Part shown: positions 1 through 8,966 of the stretch, piece after piece | Numbering within the stretch: position 1 is the stretch's first letter | Layout of the letters: each line of letters opens with the position of its first letter | Assembly (NCBI RefSeq): GCF_000217915.1 | Contig: NZ_AFOZ01000014.1 | Span: 372,001 to 436,000 of the forward strand | DNA: 64,000 nt | Direction of reading: 5' to 3' | Source of the DNA: Shewanella sp. HN-41 | GTDB lineage: Bacteria; Pseudomonadota; Gammaproteobacteria; Enterobacterales; Shewanellaceae | Made by a program: the position numbers and the translations under genes | The notes under the pieces: generated by a model | Database searches by the model: none | Seen by the model: the letters and a program-made list of their open reading frames with translations, nothing else | What the model was told of the DNA's origin: nothing

Positions 1-177
1 TAAACAGTTACGTGGCAGTCCAGTGATTTGAAAGTGGTTGTTTTTACGAACAATTTCAACACCTACTCGGCGCTCAATCTGTTTGATATTGTCATCGAAT
101 GGACCGCACAATGACGCCAAACGGCGGGTTTCGGCGGGTTCGAGATACAGATTCATAGTGGTTAATTTACTGGACAA
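1..177 (-). CDS. ybeZ: PhoH-family ATPase YbeZ, N-terminal part
   Basis: This is the first 59 codons of a minus-strand gene that runs off the left edge. The visible part contains the ETRRLASLCGPFDDNIKQIE block typical of the N terminus of YbeZ/PhoH-like proteins. Those are P-loop ATPases linked to YbeY and to ribosome and RNA maturation. The Walker motifs lie outside the window. I place the start at a TTG (175-177) because GGAG at 184-187 is 6-7 nt upstream; the ATG at 154-156 in the same frame has no such site. The gene follows miaB, the usual miaB-ybeZ-ybeY order, with a hairpin in the gap. Confidence 0.85.
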   Translation of the reverse strand, partial: MSSKLTTMNLYLEPAETRRLASLCGPFDDNIKQIERRVGVEIVRKNNHFQITGLPRNCL

Positions 178-320
178 ATAGTGCTCCTACTGCCAAGGGA
201 AAAGCCATGTGCGATATGTTTTTACCGCAAGATAATGTCAGTTTACGAGCCACAATCAATAATTGCTAACGGAAATTTGCAATTGCCTCGGTAGACTTAA
301 ACAAAAGTGTGTAAAAGCAA

Positions 321-358
321 AAGGGCGACACTGGGGTTATAAAAAACCTGTCGCCCTT
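321..358. terminator. Hairpin between miaB and ybeZ
   Basis: A perfect 10-bp stem (321-330 with 349-358) encloses an inner GGTT/AACC stem. On the minus strand it is followed by TTGCTTTT, so it could attenuate transcription between miaB and ybeZ or end miaB transcripts. Confidence 0.55.
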
Positions 359-393
359 CTTTATATAGGGACTGCTTGAACTGATTTAAACCC

Positions 394-1818
394 TTAGGGT
401 TTAAATTGGGTCACGCCTAAATCATCATCTTGCTTATGTTTGGCAAGGATGTCCGCTGGACGTAAACTGCGGCGCAGATCCATTTCATCTTCACCGCGGA
501 TAAACTTGCCGCGTAGTGAGTTGGTATAAACGTCAACAATCTCCACATCCACAAAGGTGCCAATATGCTTAGGTTGACCTTCGAAGTTCACTACTCGGTT
601 GTTCTCGGTGCGACCGCGTAGCTCCATCGGATTTTTCACCGAAGGACCTTCCACTAGAATACGCTGTACTGTGCCCATCATATGGCGGCTGTAGCGCATA
701 GCTTGTTGGGTGATGCGATCTTGCAGAATGGCGAGACGTTGTTTTTTCTCTTCCATATCGACGTTATCGGGTAAGTCCGCCGCTGGCGTGCCCGGACGTG
801 CACTATAGATAAAGCTGAAGCTGTGATCGAAACCTATGTCTTCAATCAACTTCATAGTGTCACTAAAGTCTTCTTTAGTTTCGCCAGGGAAGCCAATGAT
901 AAAGTCTGAACTGATTTGGATATCTGGACGGGCTTTACGCAGACGACGGATGATCGACTTATATTCTATCGCCATATGGCCGCGTTTCATCGCCGTGAGA
1001 ATTCGGTCAGAACCCGATTGTACTGGTAAGTGCAGGAAGCTGACTAATTCAGGGGTATCTTGGTAAACGTCAATAATATCCTGAGTGAACTCAATTGGAT
1101 GACTTGTAGTAAATCGAATGCGGTCTATACCGTCGATGGCGGCGACAAAGCGCAGTAATTCGGCAAAGCTACAAATTGCACCATCGTGGGTTTCACCACG
1201 GTAGGCATTGACGTTTTGGCCGAGTAGGTTCACTTCGCGCACACCTTGCTCTGCCAACTGAGCGATTTCAAGGATGATATCATCCAGTGGACGGCTGACT
1301 TCTTCACCACGGGTATAAGGTACCACGCAGAATGAGCAGTATTTGCTGCAACCTTCCATGATAGACACAAACGCCGTTGGGCCTTCGGCGCGTGGCTCTG
1401 GAAGGCGGTCAAATTTTTCGATTTCAGGGAAGCTGATATCGATAACCGCTTTGTCACCACGGCGCACTTGCTCGATCATGTCTGGCAGACGATGCAAGGT
1501 TTGTGGTCCAAAAATAATGTCGACGCATTGTGCTCTGTCTTTAATGGCTTTGCCTTCTTGAGACGCAACACAACCACCCACACCGATGATGAGGTTGGGG
1601 TTTTTATCTTTCAGCGTCTTCCAGCGTCCGAGCTGATGGAACACTTTTTCCTGCGCTTTCTCGCGGATAGAGCAAGTGTTGAGCAGGAGAATGTCAGCCT
1701 CCGACGCTTCTTCAGTCAAGGTATAACCTTGGTATTCGCCTAACAGATCAGCCATCTTGGATGAGTCATACTCATTCATTTGACAGCCCCAAGTTTTAAT
1801 ATGGAGTTTTTTACTCAT
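394..1818 (-). CDS. miaB: tRNA-2-methylthio-N6-dimethylallyladenosine synthase MiaB
   Basis: MiaB is a radical-SAM methylthiotransferase that adds the 2-methylthio group to i6A37 in tRNAs reading UNN codons. The 474-residue length matches the family. The N-terminal cluster cysteines are C12, C49 and C83 and the radical-SAM cysteines are C157, C161 and C164 (GCSKYCSFC). A C-terminal TRAM domain follows (about 380-445). It is transcribed away from ubiF, as in Escherichia coli, and toward ybeZ. The start ATG gives the expected [15 protein letters not shown] opening. Confidence 0.97.
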   Translation of the reverse strand: MSKKLHIKTWGCQMNEYDSSKMADLLGEYQGYTLTEEASEADILLLNTCSIREKAQEKVFHQLGRWKTLKDKNPNLIIGVGGCVASQEGKAIKDRAQCVDIIFGPQTLHRLPDMIEQVRRGDKAVIDISFPEIEKFDRLPEPRAEGPTAFVSIMEGCSKYCSFCVVPYTRGEEVSRPLDDIILEIAQLAEQGVREVNLLGQNVNAYRGETHDGAICSFAELLRFVAAIDGIDRIRFTTSHPIEFTQDIIDVYQDTPELVSFLHLPVQSGSDRILTAMKRGHMAIEYKSIIRRLRKARPDIQISSDFIIGFPGETKEDFSDTMKLIEDIGFDHSFSFIYSARPGTPAADLPDNVDMEEKKQRLAILQDRITQQAMRYSRHMMGTVQRILVEGPSVKNPMELRGRTENNRVVNFEGQPKHIGTFVDVEIVDVYTNSLRGKFIRGEDEMDLRRSLRPADILAKHKQDDDLGVTQFKP

Positions 1819-1903
1819 CAGTTGTGTCGCCCTAAGATGCCCAGTAAAAATAGCGCGACATTTTACCTGCAGTTAGGGCCGCTGACCAGCTTTGTCCACA
1901 CTT

Positions 1904-2236
1904 TTACTTGTTGGCTTTCGCCGTTTGTGATAACCACATAGAAGCTAGGTTTTTATCCTTGCCAGTGACGTGTGCGACTTCAATGCGGTTAACTCGTTGT
2001 GCTTTAGCCATTTCCTGCAAACCGTTGCGTGCTTGAATGCTAATGTCCTCACGGATTTCGATTCGAAATTCACTCAATATTTCCGTGGTATGTTGATATA
2101 AGGCATAATCGAGCGGTGAGCGGTAAGTCACTGTGATGATTTCCATACTTGGGCTTGCCGCCGTGGCATGACTCAATGGGATTAAGCTGCAAACCAGTAA
2201 ACTACTTGCTATCTGTAAATAGGTGAGTGTTTTCAT
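1904..2236 (-). CDS. Small secreted protein of unknown function
   Basis: This is a 110-residue protein with a clear Sec signal peptide (MKT, then a hydrophobic stretch to LSHATA, cleavage probably near residue 26). The mature part is about 84 residues and rich in charged residues, with no cysteine pair and no motif I recognise. It sits 85 nt upstream of miaB on the same strand and may be co-transcribed with it. The predicted location is the periplasm. The start is supported by GAGGATGTC just before the ATG. I do not know its function. Confidence 0.75.
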   Translation of the reverse strand: MKTLTYLQIASSLLVCSLIPLSHATAASPSMEIITVTYRSPLDYALYQHTTEILSEFRIEIREDISIQARNGLQEMAKAQRVNRIEVAHVTGKDKNLASMWLSQTAKANK

Positions 2237-2531
2237 GACATCCTCGCTAAGGTGTAAGGTGGATTCACTTGTTAACTCATTAGATACGGCTAGGGCTAGT
2301 TAAGTGAGTTGTTAAATTTGTTTTACTCCGCTCGAATGAAACTTTATCTCGATGGTGTCGCTTAGAGTGTAGTGAGTATAGAAAAAGGCGAATGTTCCCT
2401 TTGTAAGCAACTGTGAGCAAAAGCCCCTATAGCAACATTTGCTCACCTTTGAACCTAAGTGGACATGCTTTTGATACAATGCCGGTGGTTTCCCATGGGG
2501 TGGGGTAGCAATTAAGAAGGGAATACAAGTA

Positions 2532-3755
2532 GTGATTGAGATGAGCCAAAATGAACCTGTGGCCCAGGTTGCGCCCGATGAACTGACATTTGATGTGATT
2601 TTAGTGGGTGGCGGAATGGTTGGCGCGGCGACCGCTATCGGGCTGGCAGAGCAAGGTCTTAAGGTGGCTGTGATCGAGTCTTTTGTGCCTCAGGCCTATG
2701 ATCCTAAGCAGCCGTTAGATGTTCGAGTGTCAGCCATCAGTGTTGCCTCAGAAACATTACTCGATCGCTTAGGGGCGATGGATGCGCTGCTGCAAATGCG
2801 CAATGTTCCTTATCTTGGCCTAGAAACCTGGGAACTCGAAGGTTGCATTACCCAATTTCACTGCAGTCAAATTGGCGCCAGTCATTTAGGGCATATTGTT
2901 GAAAATCGTTTAATTCAACTTGCCCTGTGGCAACGGATGGCGCAATTGGATGGCATCACCTTATATTGTCCAGATAATGTCGCGGCATTTGCCCGTGATA
3001 GTGATAGCGTCAGTGTCCACTTACAGTCCAATATTAAACTTGTGGCTAAGTTATTAGTGGGGGCCGATGGCGCAAACTCCCAAGTACGCCAGTGGGCGGG
3101 GATAGGGATTACGGGTTGGGATTACGCCCAATCGGCGATGCTGATCAATATAAAAACTACGCAGGGTCAACAGGATGTCACTTGGCAGCAGTTTACGCCT
3201 AAGGGGCCGCGCTCCCTATTGCCTCTGCCCGGAAATAACGCTTCACTCGTTTGGTATGATGATGCCAATCGCATTAAGCAATTGATGCAGCTTAATAATA
3301 AGCAGCTGGCCGAGCAGATAAGAGAGCATTTCCCTGCGCGTTTGGACGCCGATTTTACCGTTGAGAGTAAAGGTAGTTTTGGCCTTACCCGCCGACATGC
3401 ACAGAGTTACTATCGGCAGAACGTGGTGATCTTAGGGGATGCCGCCCATACGATAAACCCGCTTGCAGGCCAAGGGGTCAACCTTGGATTTAAGGATGTT
3501 GAAGCGCTGCTTACGGTCATCAAAGAGGCATTAACACGGCATGAAGCTTGGTGGTCTAAAGAGGTGTTGGCTCGGTATCAAGATAGGCGATATCGGGATA
3601 ATCAATTGATGATGACGACTATGGATGTCTTTTATGCGGGCTTTAGTAATGACATTTTACCGTTGAAATTGCTGCGAAATGGCGCCCTCAAATTGGCCAA
3701 TATCAATTCACCTATCAAGCAAACCGTTCTGAAATACGCTATGGGCTTAAACTGA
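2532..3755 (+). CDS. ubiF: UbiF-type ubiquinone biosynthesis FAD monooxygenase
   Basis: This is a 407-residue flavoprotein hydroxylase of the UbiH/UbiF/VisC family. The dinucleotide fold GGGMVGAATA is near residues 25-35, the second FAD motif GDAAHTINPLAGQG is near 300, and an RVSAIS segment lies near 65. The position divergent from miaB matches ubiF of Escherichia coli, which hydroxylates demethoxyubiquinone at ring carbon 6. Regioselectivity within this family cannot be read from sequence alone. The start is GTG at 2532, with AGAAGGGAA about 9 nt upstream; an ATG at 2541 is an alternative. Confidence 0.85.
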   Translation: MIEMSQNEPVAQVAPDELTFDVILVGGGMVGAATAIGLAEQGLKVAVIESFVPQAYDPKQPLDVRVSAISVASETLLDRLGAMDALLQMRNVPYLGLETWELEGCITQFHCSQIGASHLGHIVENRLIQLALWQRMAQLDGITLYCPDNVAAFARDSDSVSVHLQSNIKLVAKLLVGADGANSQVRQWAGIGITGWDYAQSAMLINIKTTQGQQDVTWQQFTPKGPRSLLPLPGNNASLVWYDDANRIKQLMQLNNKQLAEQIREHFPARLDADFTVESKGSFGLTRRHAQSYYRQNVVILGDAAHTINPLAGQGVNLGFKDVEALLTVIKEALTRHEAWWSKEVLARYQDRRYRDNQLMMTTMDVFYAGFSNDILPLKLLRNGALKLANINSPIKQTVLKYAMGLN

Positions 3756-3909
3756 ACCTTAAACTTTTCGGGATTCTGAAGCGGTAAATTGATGCGGCAT
3801 TTGTTGACTTTGGCTTTGAGTGCTAAAATGCCGCGTTTTTAGCGAGTATGGTTCATTTCTGCCGTATTTCCCACGGCAAAAATAGGACAACATCACGATA
3901 TTGAGTGTC

Positions 3910-4497
3910 ATGAGCGAAATTAAATTAATCGTTGGTCTTGCCAATCCTGGGGCCGAATATGCACAGACCCGCCATAATGCGGGAGCTTGGTATGTGTATG
4001 AGTTGGCAAGGATTTGTGGCGTGACCTTAGTACCAGATAGCAAGTATTTTGGTCTAACGGCGAGGGCGGTATTGCATGGCAAAGATGTGCGGTTATTGAT
4101 CCCGACGACTTATATGAATTTAAGTGGTAAAGCTGTGGGGGCCTTGGCGAATTTTTTCCGTATTACGCCTGAAGAAATTTTAGTGGCCCACGATGAGCTT
4201 GATATGTCACCCGGGGTCGCTAAATTTAAGCTAGGTGGCGGCCATGGTGGTCACAACGGTTTGAAAGATATTATTGCCAAACTCGCTAATGATAAAAATT
4301 TTTATCGTCTACGCATAGGTATTGGCCACCCTGGGGATAAAAACCAAGTCAGTGGTTATGTTTTAGGTAAAGCCCCAGCTAAAGAGCAGGAACTGATCGA
4401 GGCTGCGATCGATGAAGCGGTGCGTTCCACTGAGATCCTGTTTAAAGAAGACATGGTAAAAGCCATGAACAGATTACACTCCTTTAAAGCGGAGTAG
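3910..4497 (+). CDS. pth: Peptidyl-tRNA hydrolase
   Basis: Pth cleaves peptidyl-tRNA released by stalled ribosomes. The 195 residues match the family length. Visible signatures are [18 protein letters not shown] with catalytic His22 and Asn12, TYMNLSG, and the HDELD segment. The ATG at 3910 gives the canonical [10 protein letters not shown] start; a TTG at 3901 in frame is possible, and neither has a strong ribosome site. It is followed 130 nt later by ychF, the usual pth-ychF pair. Confidence 0.95.
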   Translation: MSEIKLIVGLANPGAEYAQTRHNAGAWYVYELARICGVTLVPDSKYFGLTARAVLHGKDVRLLIPTTYMNLSGKAVGALANFFRITPEEILVAHDELDMSPGVAKFKLGGGHGGHNGLKDIIAKLANDKNFYRLRIGIGHPGDKNQVSGYVLGKAPAKEQELIEAAIDEAVRSTEILFKEDMVKAMNRLHSFKAE

Positions 4498-4627
4498 CTT
4501 TTGCCTTCGGCGAAATATCAGTATTAAGTGATTTAATCATTCAGTAATGTGCTGCCATAGGGCAGGACGACTAAACCTCGCTGATGAGTGTGACTTGTCA
4601 GCCAATAATCGAGAGAAAGGTAAGCAT

Positions 4628-5719
4628 ATGGGTTTTAAATGCGGCATTGTTGGTCTTCCTAACGTAGGTAAATCAACGCTTTTTAATGCGTTAACTAAGG
4701 CTGGCATCGAAGCGGCTAACTTCCCGTTTTGTACTATTGAACCGAACACGGGTGTCGTTCCTGTGCCGGATCCACGTTTAGATGCTTTAGCTGCGATTGT
4801 GAATCCGCAACGTGTGCTACCTACGACCATGGAGTTTGTGGATATTGCAGGTTTAGTCGCGGGCGCCTCTAAAGGTGAAGGTTTAGGTAACAAGTTCCTT
4901 GCCAACATCCGTGAAACCGATGCGATTGGACACGTAGTGCGCTGTTTTGATGATGATAACATTGTCCATGTGGCCAACAAGGTTGATCCTGCACGTGATA
5001 TTGAAGTCATCAACACTGAATTAGCCTTAGCGGACTTAGACAGTTTAGAGCGTGCGGTGATCCGCCAACAAAAACGCGCTAAGGGTGGCGATAAAGACGC
5101 AAAATTTGAAGTGGAAGTGCTGGAAAAAATGCGTCCAGTGCTCGATGAAGCCAAAATGCTGCGTTCAATGGAATTATCGAAAGAAGAACTGGAAGCGGTA
5201 GCTTACCTGAATTTCTTAACCTTAAAACCAACCATGTACATTGCTAACGTTGCGGAAGATGGTTTTGAGAATAACCCGCATTTAGATGCAGTTCGTGCGA
5301 TCGCAGCGACAGAAAACGCTATCGTTGTTGCTGTGTGTGCGGCGATTGAATCTGAACTGGCTGAGATGGAAATCTCCGATCGCGATGAGTTTATGGCCGA
5401 TCTGGGTATCGAAGAGCCTGGTTTAGATCGCGTGATCCGCGCAGGTTATCAGTTGCTGAGTCTGCAAACTTACTTTACCGCAGGTGTAAAAGAAGTACGT
5501 GCTTGGACAGTTCCTGTAGGGGCCAGTGCCCCACAAGCTGCGGGTGTTATCCACACCGATTTTGAACGTGGCTTTATTCGTGCCCAAGTGATGGCCTTTG
5601 AAGACTTCATCACCTATAAGGGGGAAGCTGGAGCCAAAGAAGCGGGTAAATTACGCGTTGAAGGTAAGACTTACATCGTTAAAGATGGCGATGTGATGCA
5701 TTTCCTATTTAACGTATAA
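4628..5719 (+). CDS. ychF: Redox/stress-related GTPase-family ATPase YchF
   Basis: YchF (EngD) is an Obg-family P-loop NTPase of 363 residues that prefers ATP and binds ribosomes. The P-loop GLPNVGKS is at residues 9-16, the switch II region DIAGLV near 70, and a TGS domain occupies the C-terminal 85 residues ending in [13 protein letters not shown]. The start ATG has GAGAAAGG 8-9 nt upstream. It pairs with pth upstream. No clear terminator is seen before the tRNA promoter. Confidence 0.96.
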   Translation: MGFKCGIVGLPNVGKSTLFNALTKAGIEAANFPFCTIEPNTGVVPVPDPRLDALAAIVNPQRVLPTTMEFVDIAGLVAGASKGEGLGNKFLANIRETDAIGHVVRCFDDDNIVHVANKVDPARDIEVINTELALADLDSLERAVIRQQKRAKGGDKDAKFEVEVLEKMRPVLDEAKMLRSMELSKEELEAVAYLNFLTLKPTMYIANVAEDGFENNPHLDAVRAIAATENAIVVAVCAAIESELAEMEISDRDEFMADLGIEEPGLDRVIRAGYQLLSLQTYFTAGVKEVRAWTVPVGASAPQAAGVIHTDFERGFIRAQVMAFEDFITYKGEAGAKEAGKLRVEGKTYIVKDGDVMHFLFNV

Positions 5720-5857
5720 GCGCTGTTATTCAAGGCGTAAGCTATAGAATTTTTAGCTCGAGATGGGCAATGGACGTTAATTTAGCGCATCTGTTGCTCA
5801 GTTTGGTGAAGTAATAGCCGAACAGCTTAAGCTTAGGGAAATAGCGAAAAAAAGCTG

Positions 5858-5886
5858 TTGACCTAGGTACATCGAATAAGCATAAT
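5858..5886 (+). promoter_or_regulatory. Sigma70 promoter of the tRNA cluster
   Basis: TTGACC (5858-5863), a 17-bp spacer and CATAAT (5881-5886), followed by the GC-rich discriminator CGCCCC. This layout is typical of stringently controlled stable-RNA promoters. The first tRNA starts about 35 nt after the predicted start site. Confidence 0.75.
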
Positions 5887-5927
5887 ACGCCCCGTTCCTC
5901 GCTGAGAGGGGCGCGCAATACCGAAGT

Positions 5928-6004
5928 GGCAATGTAGCTCAGCTGGTTAGAGCACAGCACTCATAATGCTGGGGTCGCAGGTTCAAGTCCCGCCATTGCT
6001 ACCA
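5928..6004 (+). tRNA. tRNA-Met (CAT), elongator
   Basis: A 77-nt cloverleaf with a 7-bp acceptor stem (G1-U72 wobble), encoded CCA, and anticodon loop CTCATAA. It resembles elongator tRNA-Met rather than tRNA-Ile2 or the initiator. An identical copy lies at 6366-6442. Confidence 0.95.
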
Positions 6005-6032
6005 TCTTTTCAAGATGTAAAATTGAGACTGT

Positions 6033-6117
<85 letters not shown>

Positions 6118-6192
6118 TTATTTTGAAATGTCAGTTTCGAAATACGAATTTAGAAACATCGGCGATAGCGGATGTTTGAAACAGAGTTTAGT

Positions 6193-6267
6193 TGGGGTAT
6201 CGCCAAGCGGTAAGGCACCGGGTTTTGATCTCGGCATACCTAGGTTCGAATCCTAGTACCCCAGCCA
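6193..6267 (+). tRNA. tRNA-Gln (TTG), copy 1
   Basis: A 75-nt cloverleaf starting TGGGGTA, with anticodon loop TTTTGAT and encoded CCA. It is the first of three identical copies. Confidence 0.95.
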
Positions 6268-6288
6268 TTTTTCAGTTTCCAAGTTGTT

Positions 6289-6363
6289 TGGGGTATCGCC
6301 AAGCGGTAAGGCACCGGGTTTTGATCTCGGCATACCTAGGTTCGAATCCTAGTACCCCAGCCA
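6289..6363 (+). tRNA. tRNA-Gln (TTG), copy 2
   Basis: Identical to copy 1. It lies 21 nt downstream and only 2 nt before the next tRNA-Met. Confidence 0.95.
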
Positions 6364-6365
6364 TT

Positions 6366-6442
6366 GGCAATGTAGCTCAGCTGGTTAGAGCACAGCACTC
6401 ATAATGCTGGGGTCGCAGGTTCAAGTCCCGCCATTGCTACCA
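6366..6442 (+). tRNA. tRNA-Met (CAT), elongator, copy 2
   Basis: Identical to 5928-6004. It begins 2 nt after a tRNA-Gln, so processing must separate them almost end to end. Confidence 0.95.
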
Positions 6443-6523
6443 TATTTAAATCCACGCTAAATCATTTGATTTATCTGGAAAAATCCAGAACTACTTGTAT
6501 GAGTCAGTCTGGTACATTTTGAT

Positions 6524-6608
<85 letters not shown>

Positions 6609-6664
6609 TCAAAATGCTATATTCATTGAAGATAGCTAATATTGAAAATAGCTAATAAGTTTAT

Positions 6665-6739
6665 TGGGGTATCGCCAAGCGGTAAGGCACCGGGTTTTGA
6701 TCTCGGCATACCTAGGTTCGAATCCTAGTACCCCAGCCA
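6665..6739 (+). tRNA. tRNA-Gln (TTG), copy 3
   Basis: Identical to copies 1 and 2. It is the last gene of the cluster, followed 5 nt later by a terminator. Confidence 0.95.
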
Positions 6740-6744
6740 TAGTT

Positions 6745-6772
6745 AAAAAGCCCGTCATAGGACGGGCTTTTT
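6745..6772 (+). terminator. Terminator of the tRNA cluster
   Basis: A 12-bp stem (6745-6756 with 6761-6772, core GCCCGTC/GACGGGC) with loop ATAG and a following run of T. This is a strong intrinsic terminator. Confidence 0.9.
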
Positions 6773-6942
6773 GCTTTTTATCTTGTACTTCGTCAGTTGT
6801 CCTTTTATTTCCCTGCTATGTTTCAACGTACCTTTTTCTCGCGTCAGCCTAGGAAAGCCGAACTGGGTTAAGGTTTGTGATAAGCGGGAGGAAACTGGCC
6901 TGCTATAAAGACGGTGAGATAAGTGTTCAATCGAGATAAAAA
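6773..6942. other. Intergenic stretch without recognisable gene
   Basis: I see no supported gene between the tRNA terminator and the minus-strand terminator. Short open frames exist on both strands, but they lack ribosome sites and family motifs. Confidence 0.5.
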
Positions 6943-6974
6943 AAGCCACAGTGCTTAAATAAACACAGTGGCTT
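6943..6974 (-). terminator. Terminator of the lipoprotein gene
   Basis: On the minus strand an 11-bp stem (6964-6974 with 6943-6953, one A-A mismatch) is followed by a T7 tract, 70 nt after the stop codon of the minus-strand lipoprotein gene. Confidence 0.8.
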
Positions 6975-7042
6975 GAGTCAGCATTATGCTTTAAGGCATA
7001 TCGCGACTTGGATGAAATACGCCGCCCGATAGTGGGCCTGTA

Positions 7043-7714
7043 TTATTGTACAGGTTTGATTTCTTTGATTGGGTGCGCTTCTTTTAGTGGTGCGATTTCA
7101 GTGCTCACCTTTTCAAGCATTGCATCCTGCACAGTATTTGCCTCTCCCGACACTACAGCTTTTAGGGGAGCCGCAGAGGCTCCTACTTGCTGTTGCAGCT
7201 GATTTGTCCCCGCTTCAATTGCCTTTTGCTGCAGTTTTTGCGGATCGGCATAGTCGGCGAGTTCTTTTGGCCAACTAGGAACGAGCTTCTCAGCCTGATC
7301 CGTAAACTGCTCTGAGATAATTTTGGGTGAGCCACCCGTTAGTAACATCACTGCCATTTGGTTGGTATCCGAGTTCCACACTAACCCGGCTTTCTCGGCC
7401 ATTTCTGGCACTGGGGTGTAAGTGGATACAAGGTAAAATAATGGGCCTTCTTGCTGTATTTTGTCAGCAGTGTTAAGCAATGACATGGTTGTGTCGTAGT
7501 TATCCCCTAATAAGGCTTGCATGCGGTCTTTGATTAAGGGTTGCTCAAATAATCCAACATCATTTGGATTTAAGCCGACGAGGGGTTTTAGTAAGGCCCA
7601 CATCATTTGACCTTGGGGTGACATTAATAATAGTGGCGCTACACAGGCATTTAGCATTAGCGCTAACCACACTATATGTAAGCAGCGCATTTTTTTGAGC
7701 AGAGATGTACTCAA
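7043..7714 (-). CDS. Predicted lipoprotein of unknown function
   Basis: This is a 223-residue protein whose N terminus has a charged start, a hydrophobic segment and a lipobox (LMLNAC, Cys about 24), so it should be a membrane-anchored periplasmic lipoprotein. The residues after the Cys (VAP) do not include Asp at +2, which favours outer-membrane sorting. The C-terminal third is rich in Gln, Ala, Lys and Glu and probably helical. No family is recognised. It stands alone between the tRNA cluster and greA and has its own terminator. Confidence 0.8.
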   Translation of the reverse strand: MSTSLLKKMRCLHIVWLALMLNACVAPLLLMSPQGQMMWALLKPLVGLNPNDVGLFEQPLIKDRMQALLGDNYDTTMSLLNTADKIQQEGPLFYLVSTYTPVPEMAEKAGLVWNSDTNQMAVMLLTGGSPKIISEQFTDQAEKLVPSWPKELADYADPQKLQQKAIEAGTNQLQQQVGASAAPLKAVVSGEANTVQDAMLEKVSTEIAPLKEAHPIKEIKPVQ

Positions 7715-8043
7715 GATGATATTTCCTTCGGAATTACCAGCAAGTCGCCGGCGGCGGATTGTAGCCGATCGCGATTCTGTAAACGAGGGGGGTAAAAAGT
7801 TAATTTTAAGGTGAACGTTTTACGTAAATGCCCCTATGTAAAGTGCAAAATGCCTGCAGCCTGTTCGGTGTGTGAATCTTTGTATTGAGCAACCTGAGTC
7901 GCGGAATTAGGTTTCATTGCTGGTAACTCAGCGTCAGGTTGGGTAAGCTGCATCAATCTATGGTTCTTGAGGCGGTGATGATCGGGATTTTGTCATTGAC
8001 ATGCCTTGAATTGAAGCACGCTAGGCGCTCTGAAACTCGTATC
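7715..8043. other. Intergenic region upstream of greA and the lipoprotein gene
   Basis: About 330 nt without a supported gene. It should hold the divergent promoters. A TTGACA at 7996 lacks a good partner -10 box, so I do not call it. Confidence 0.5.
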
Positions 8044-8072
8044 TTGAGGTAGCTTGGGTATAAGGTTAGAAT
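8044..8072 (+). promoter_or_regulatory. Likely greA promoter
   Basis: TTGAGG (8044-8049), a 17-bp spacer and TAGAAT (8067-8072), about 75 nt before the greA ribosome site. The same TAGAATAGCGC sequence recurs at the rpsO promoter. Confidence 0.65.
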
Positions 8073-8154
8073 AGCGCAATTCCACCCTCATTTGACTGTG
8101 TTGACCTTAGCGTTGGCACGGGTTGCTTTTGTTTTAAAGGAGACGAAAGAAGTT

Positions 8155-8631
8155 ATGACTAAGGTTCCTATGACCGTTGTCGGTGCAGAGCAGCTGCGTA
8201 AAGAATTAGACATTCTCAAGTTTGAACGTCGCCCTAAAATTACTGAAGCGATTGCCTCAGCGAGAGAATTAGGCGACCTAAAAGAAAACGCGGAATACCA
8301 CGCAGCCCGCGAGGAACAAGGTATTTGTGAAGCGCGTATCCGTGATATTGAGGGTAAATTATCTAACGCACAGATTATCGATGTGACTAAGATGGCGAAT
8401 AACGGCCGGATTATTTTTGGCACCACAGTCACCATTTTGAACCTCGATACCGATGCCGAAGTGACTTATCGCATCGTCGGCGATGATGAAGCCAATATTA
8501 AAGAAAACCTGATTTCAGTTAACTCACCGATTGCCCGTGGCTTAGTGGGTAAAAATGAAGGTGATGAAGTGTCGATTACCACGCCTGGTGGTATGACAGA
8601 TTACGAAATCATCTCAGTTCAGTATTTATAA
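8155..8631 (+). CDS. greA: Transcription elongation factor GreA
   Basis: GreA enters the RNA polymerase secondary channel and stimulates cleavage of backtracked transcripts. The 158 residues equal the family length. The N-terminal coiled coil (residues about 8-75) holds the acidic tip around AREHGDLKEN-like residues [10 protein letters not shown], and the C-terminal FKBP-like domain ends in ISVQYL. The start at 8155 gives [14 protein letters not shown], which aligns with the Escherichia coli N terminus. AAAGGAGA lies upstream. Confidence 0.96.
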   Translation: MTKVPMTVVGAEQLRKELDILKFERRPKITEAIASARELGDLKENAEYHAAREEQGICEARIRDIEGKLSNAQIIDVTKMANNGRIIFGTTVTILNLDTDAEVTYRIVGDDEANIKENLISVNSPIARGLVGKNEGDEVSITTPGGMTDYEIISVQYL

Positions 8632-8670
8632 GCGATTGTTCATGCAGTGAGCGTGGCTCCTGATATTTCT

Positions 8671-8692
8671 AAAACCGCCTGATGGCGGTTTT
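8671..8692 (+). terminator. greA terminator
   Basis: A 9-bp stem (8671-8679 with 8684-8692, ACCGCC/GGCGGT core), loop TGAT, and a T7 tail. Confidence 0.9.
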
Positions 8693-8841
8693 TTTGTGCT
8701 TCTTAGCTGAACCCGGGAGCTTTGTTTGGGATTTTGCGTTAAAGGGGGAGCTTAGCATTTCGGCTAAGAAGGTATCGCTGTGATGATTGAAGAAGCGGTA
8801 TTTGCCTTGTTACTGAGCGTTAATGACAGTTTCAGATACAC

Positions 8842-8884
8842 AGCCTTTAAGCATGCTCAAGTGACGTGATCATGCTTAAAGGCT
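8842..8884. repeat. Perfect 14-bp inverted repeat
   Basis: AGCCTTTAAGCATG (8842-8855) and its complement (8871-8884) with a 15-nt loop. It sits between the converging greA and M56-peptidase genes. There is no T-tract on either side, so it may be a mRNA 3' end hairpin rather than a classical terminator. The rest of 8693-8966 shows no gene. Confidence 0.6.
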
Positions 8885-8966
8885 TTGCATACTTAAAACA
8901 ATCTAAATAACAAAAGAGCCTGCGGCCCCTTTGTTGCGTAGACTGTGCTGGATGACTTGATTATTG

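Noticed and set aside
3759..4082. 107-residue minus-strand frame
   Set aside because: It overlaps the start of pth in antisense; composition follows the pth codons.
6192..6404. Open frames across the tRNA genes
   Set aside because: They simply read through the repeated tRNA-Gln and tRNA-Met sequences.
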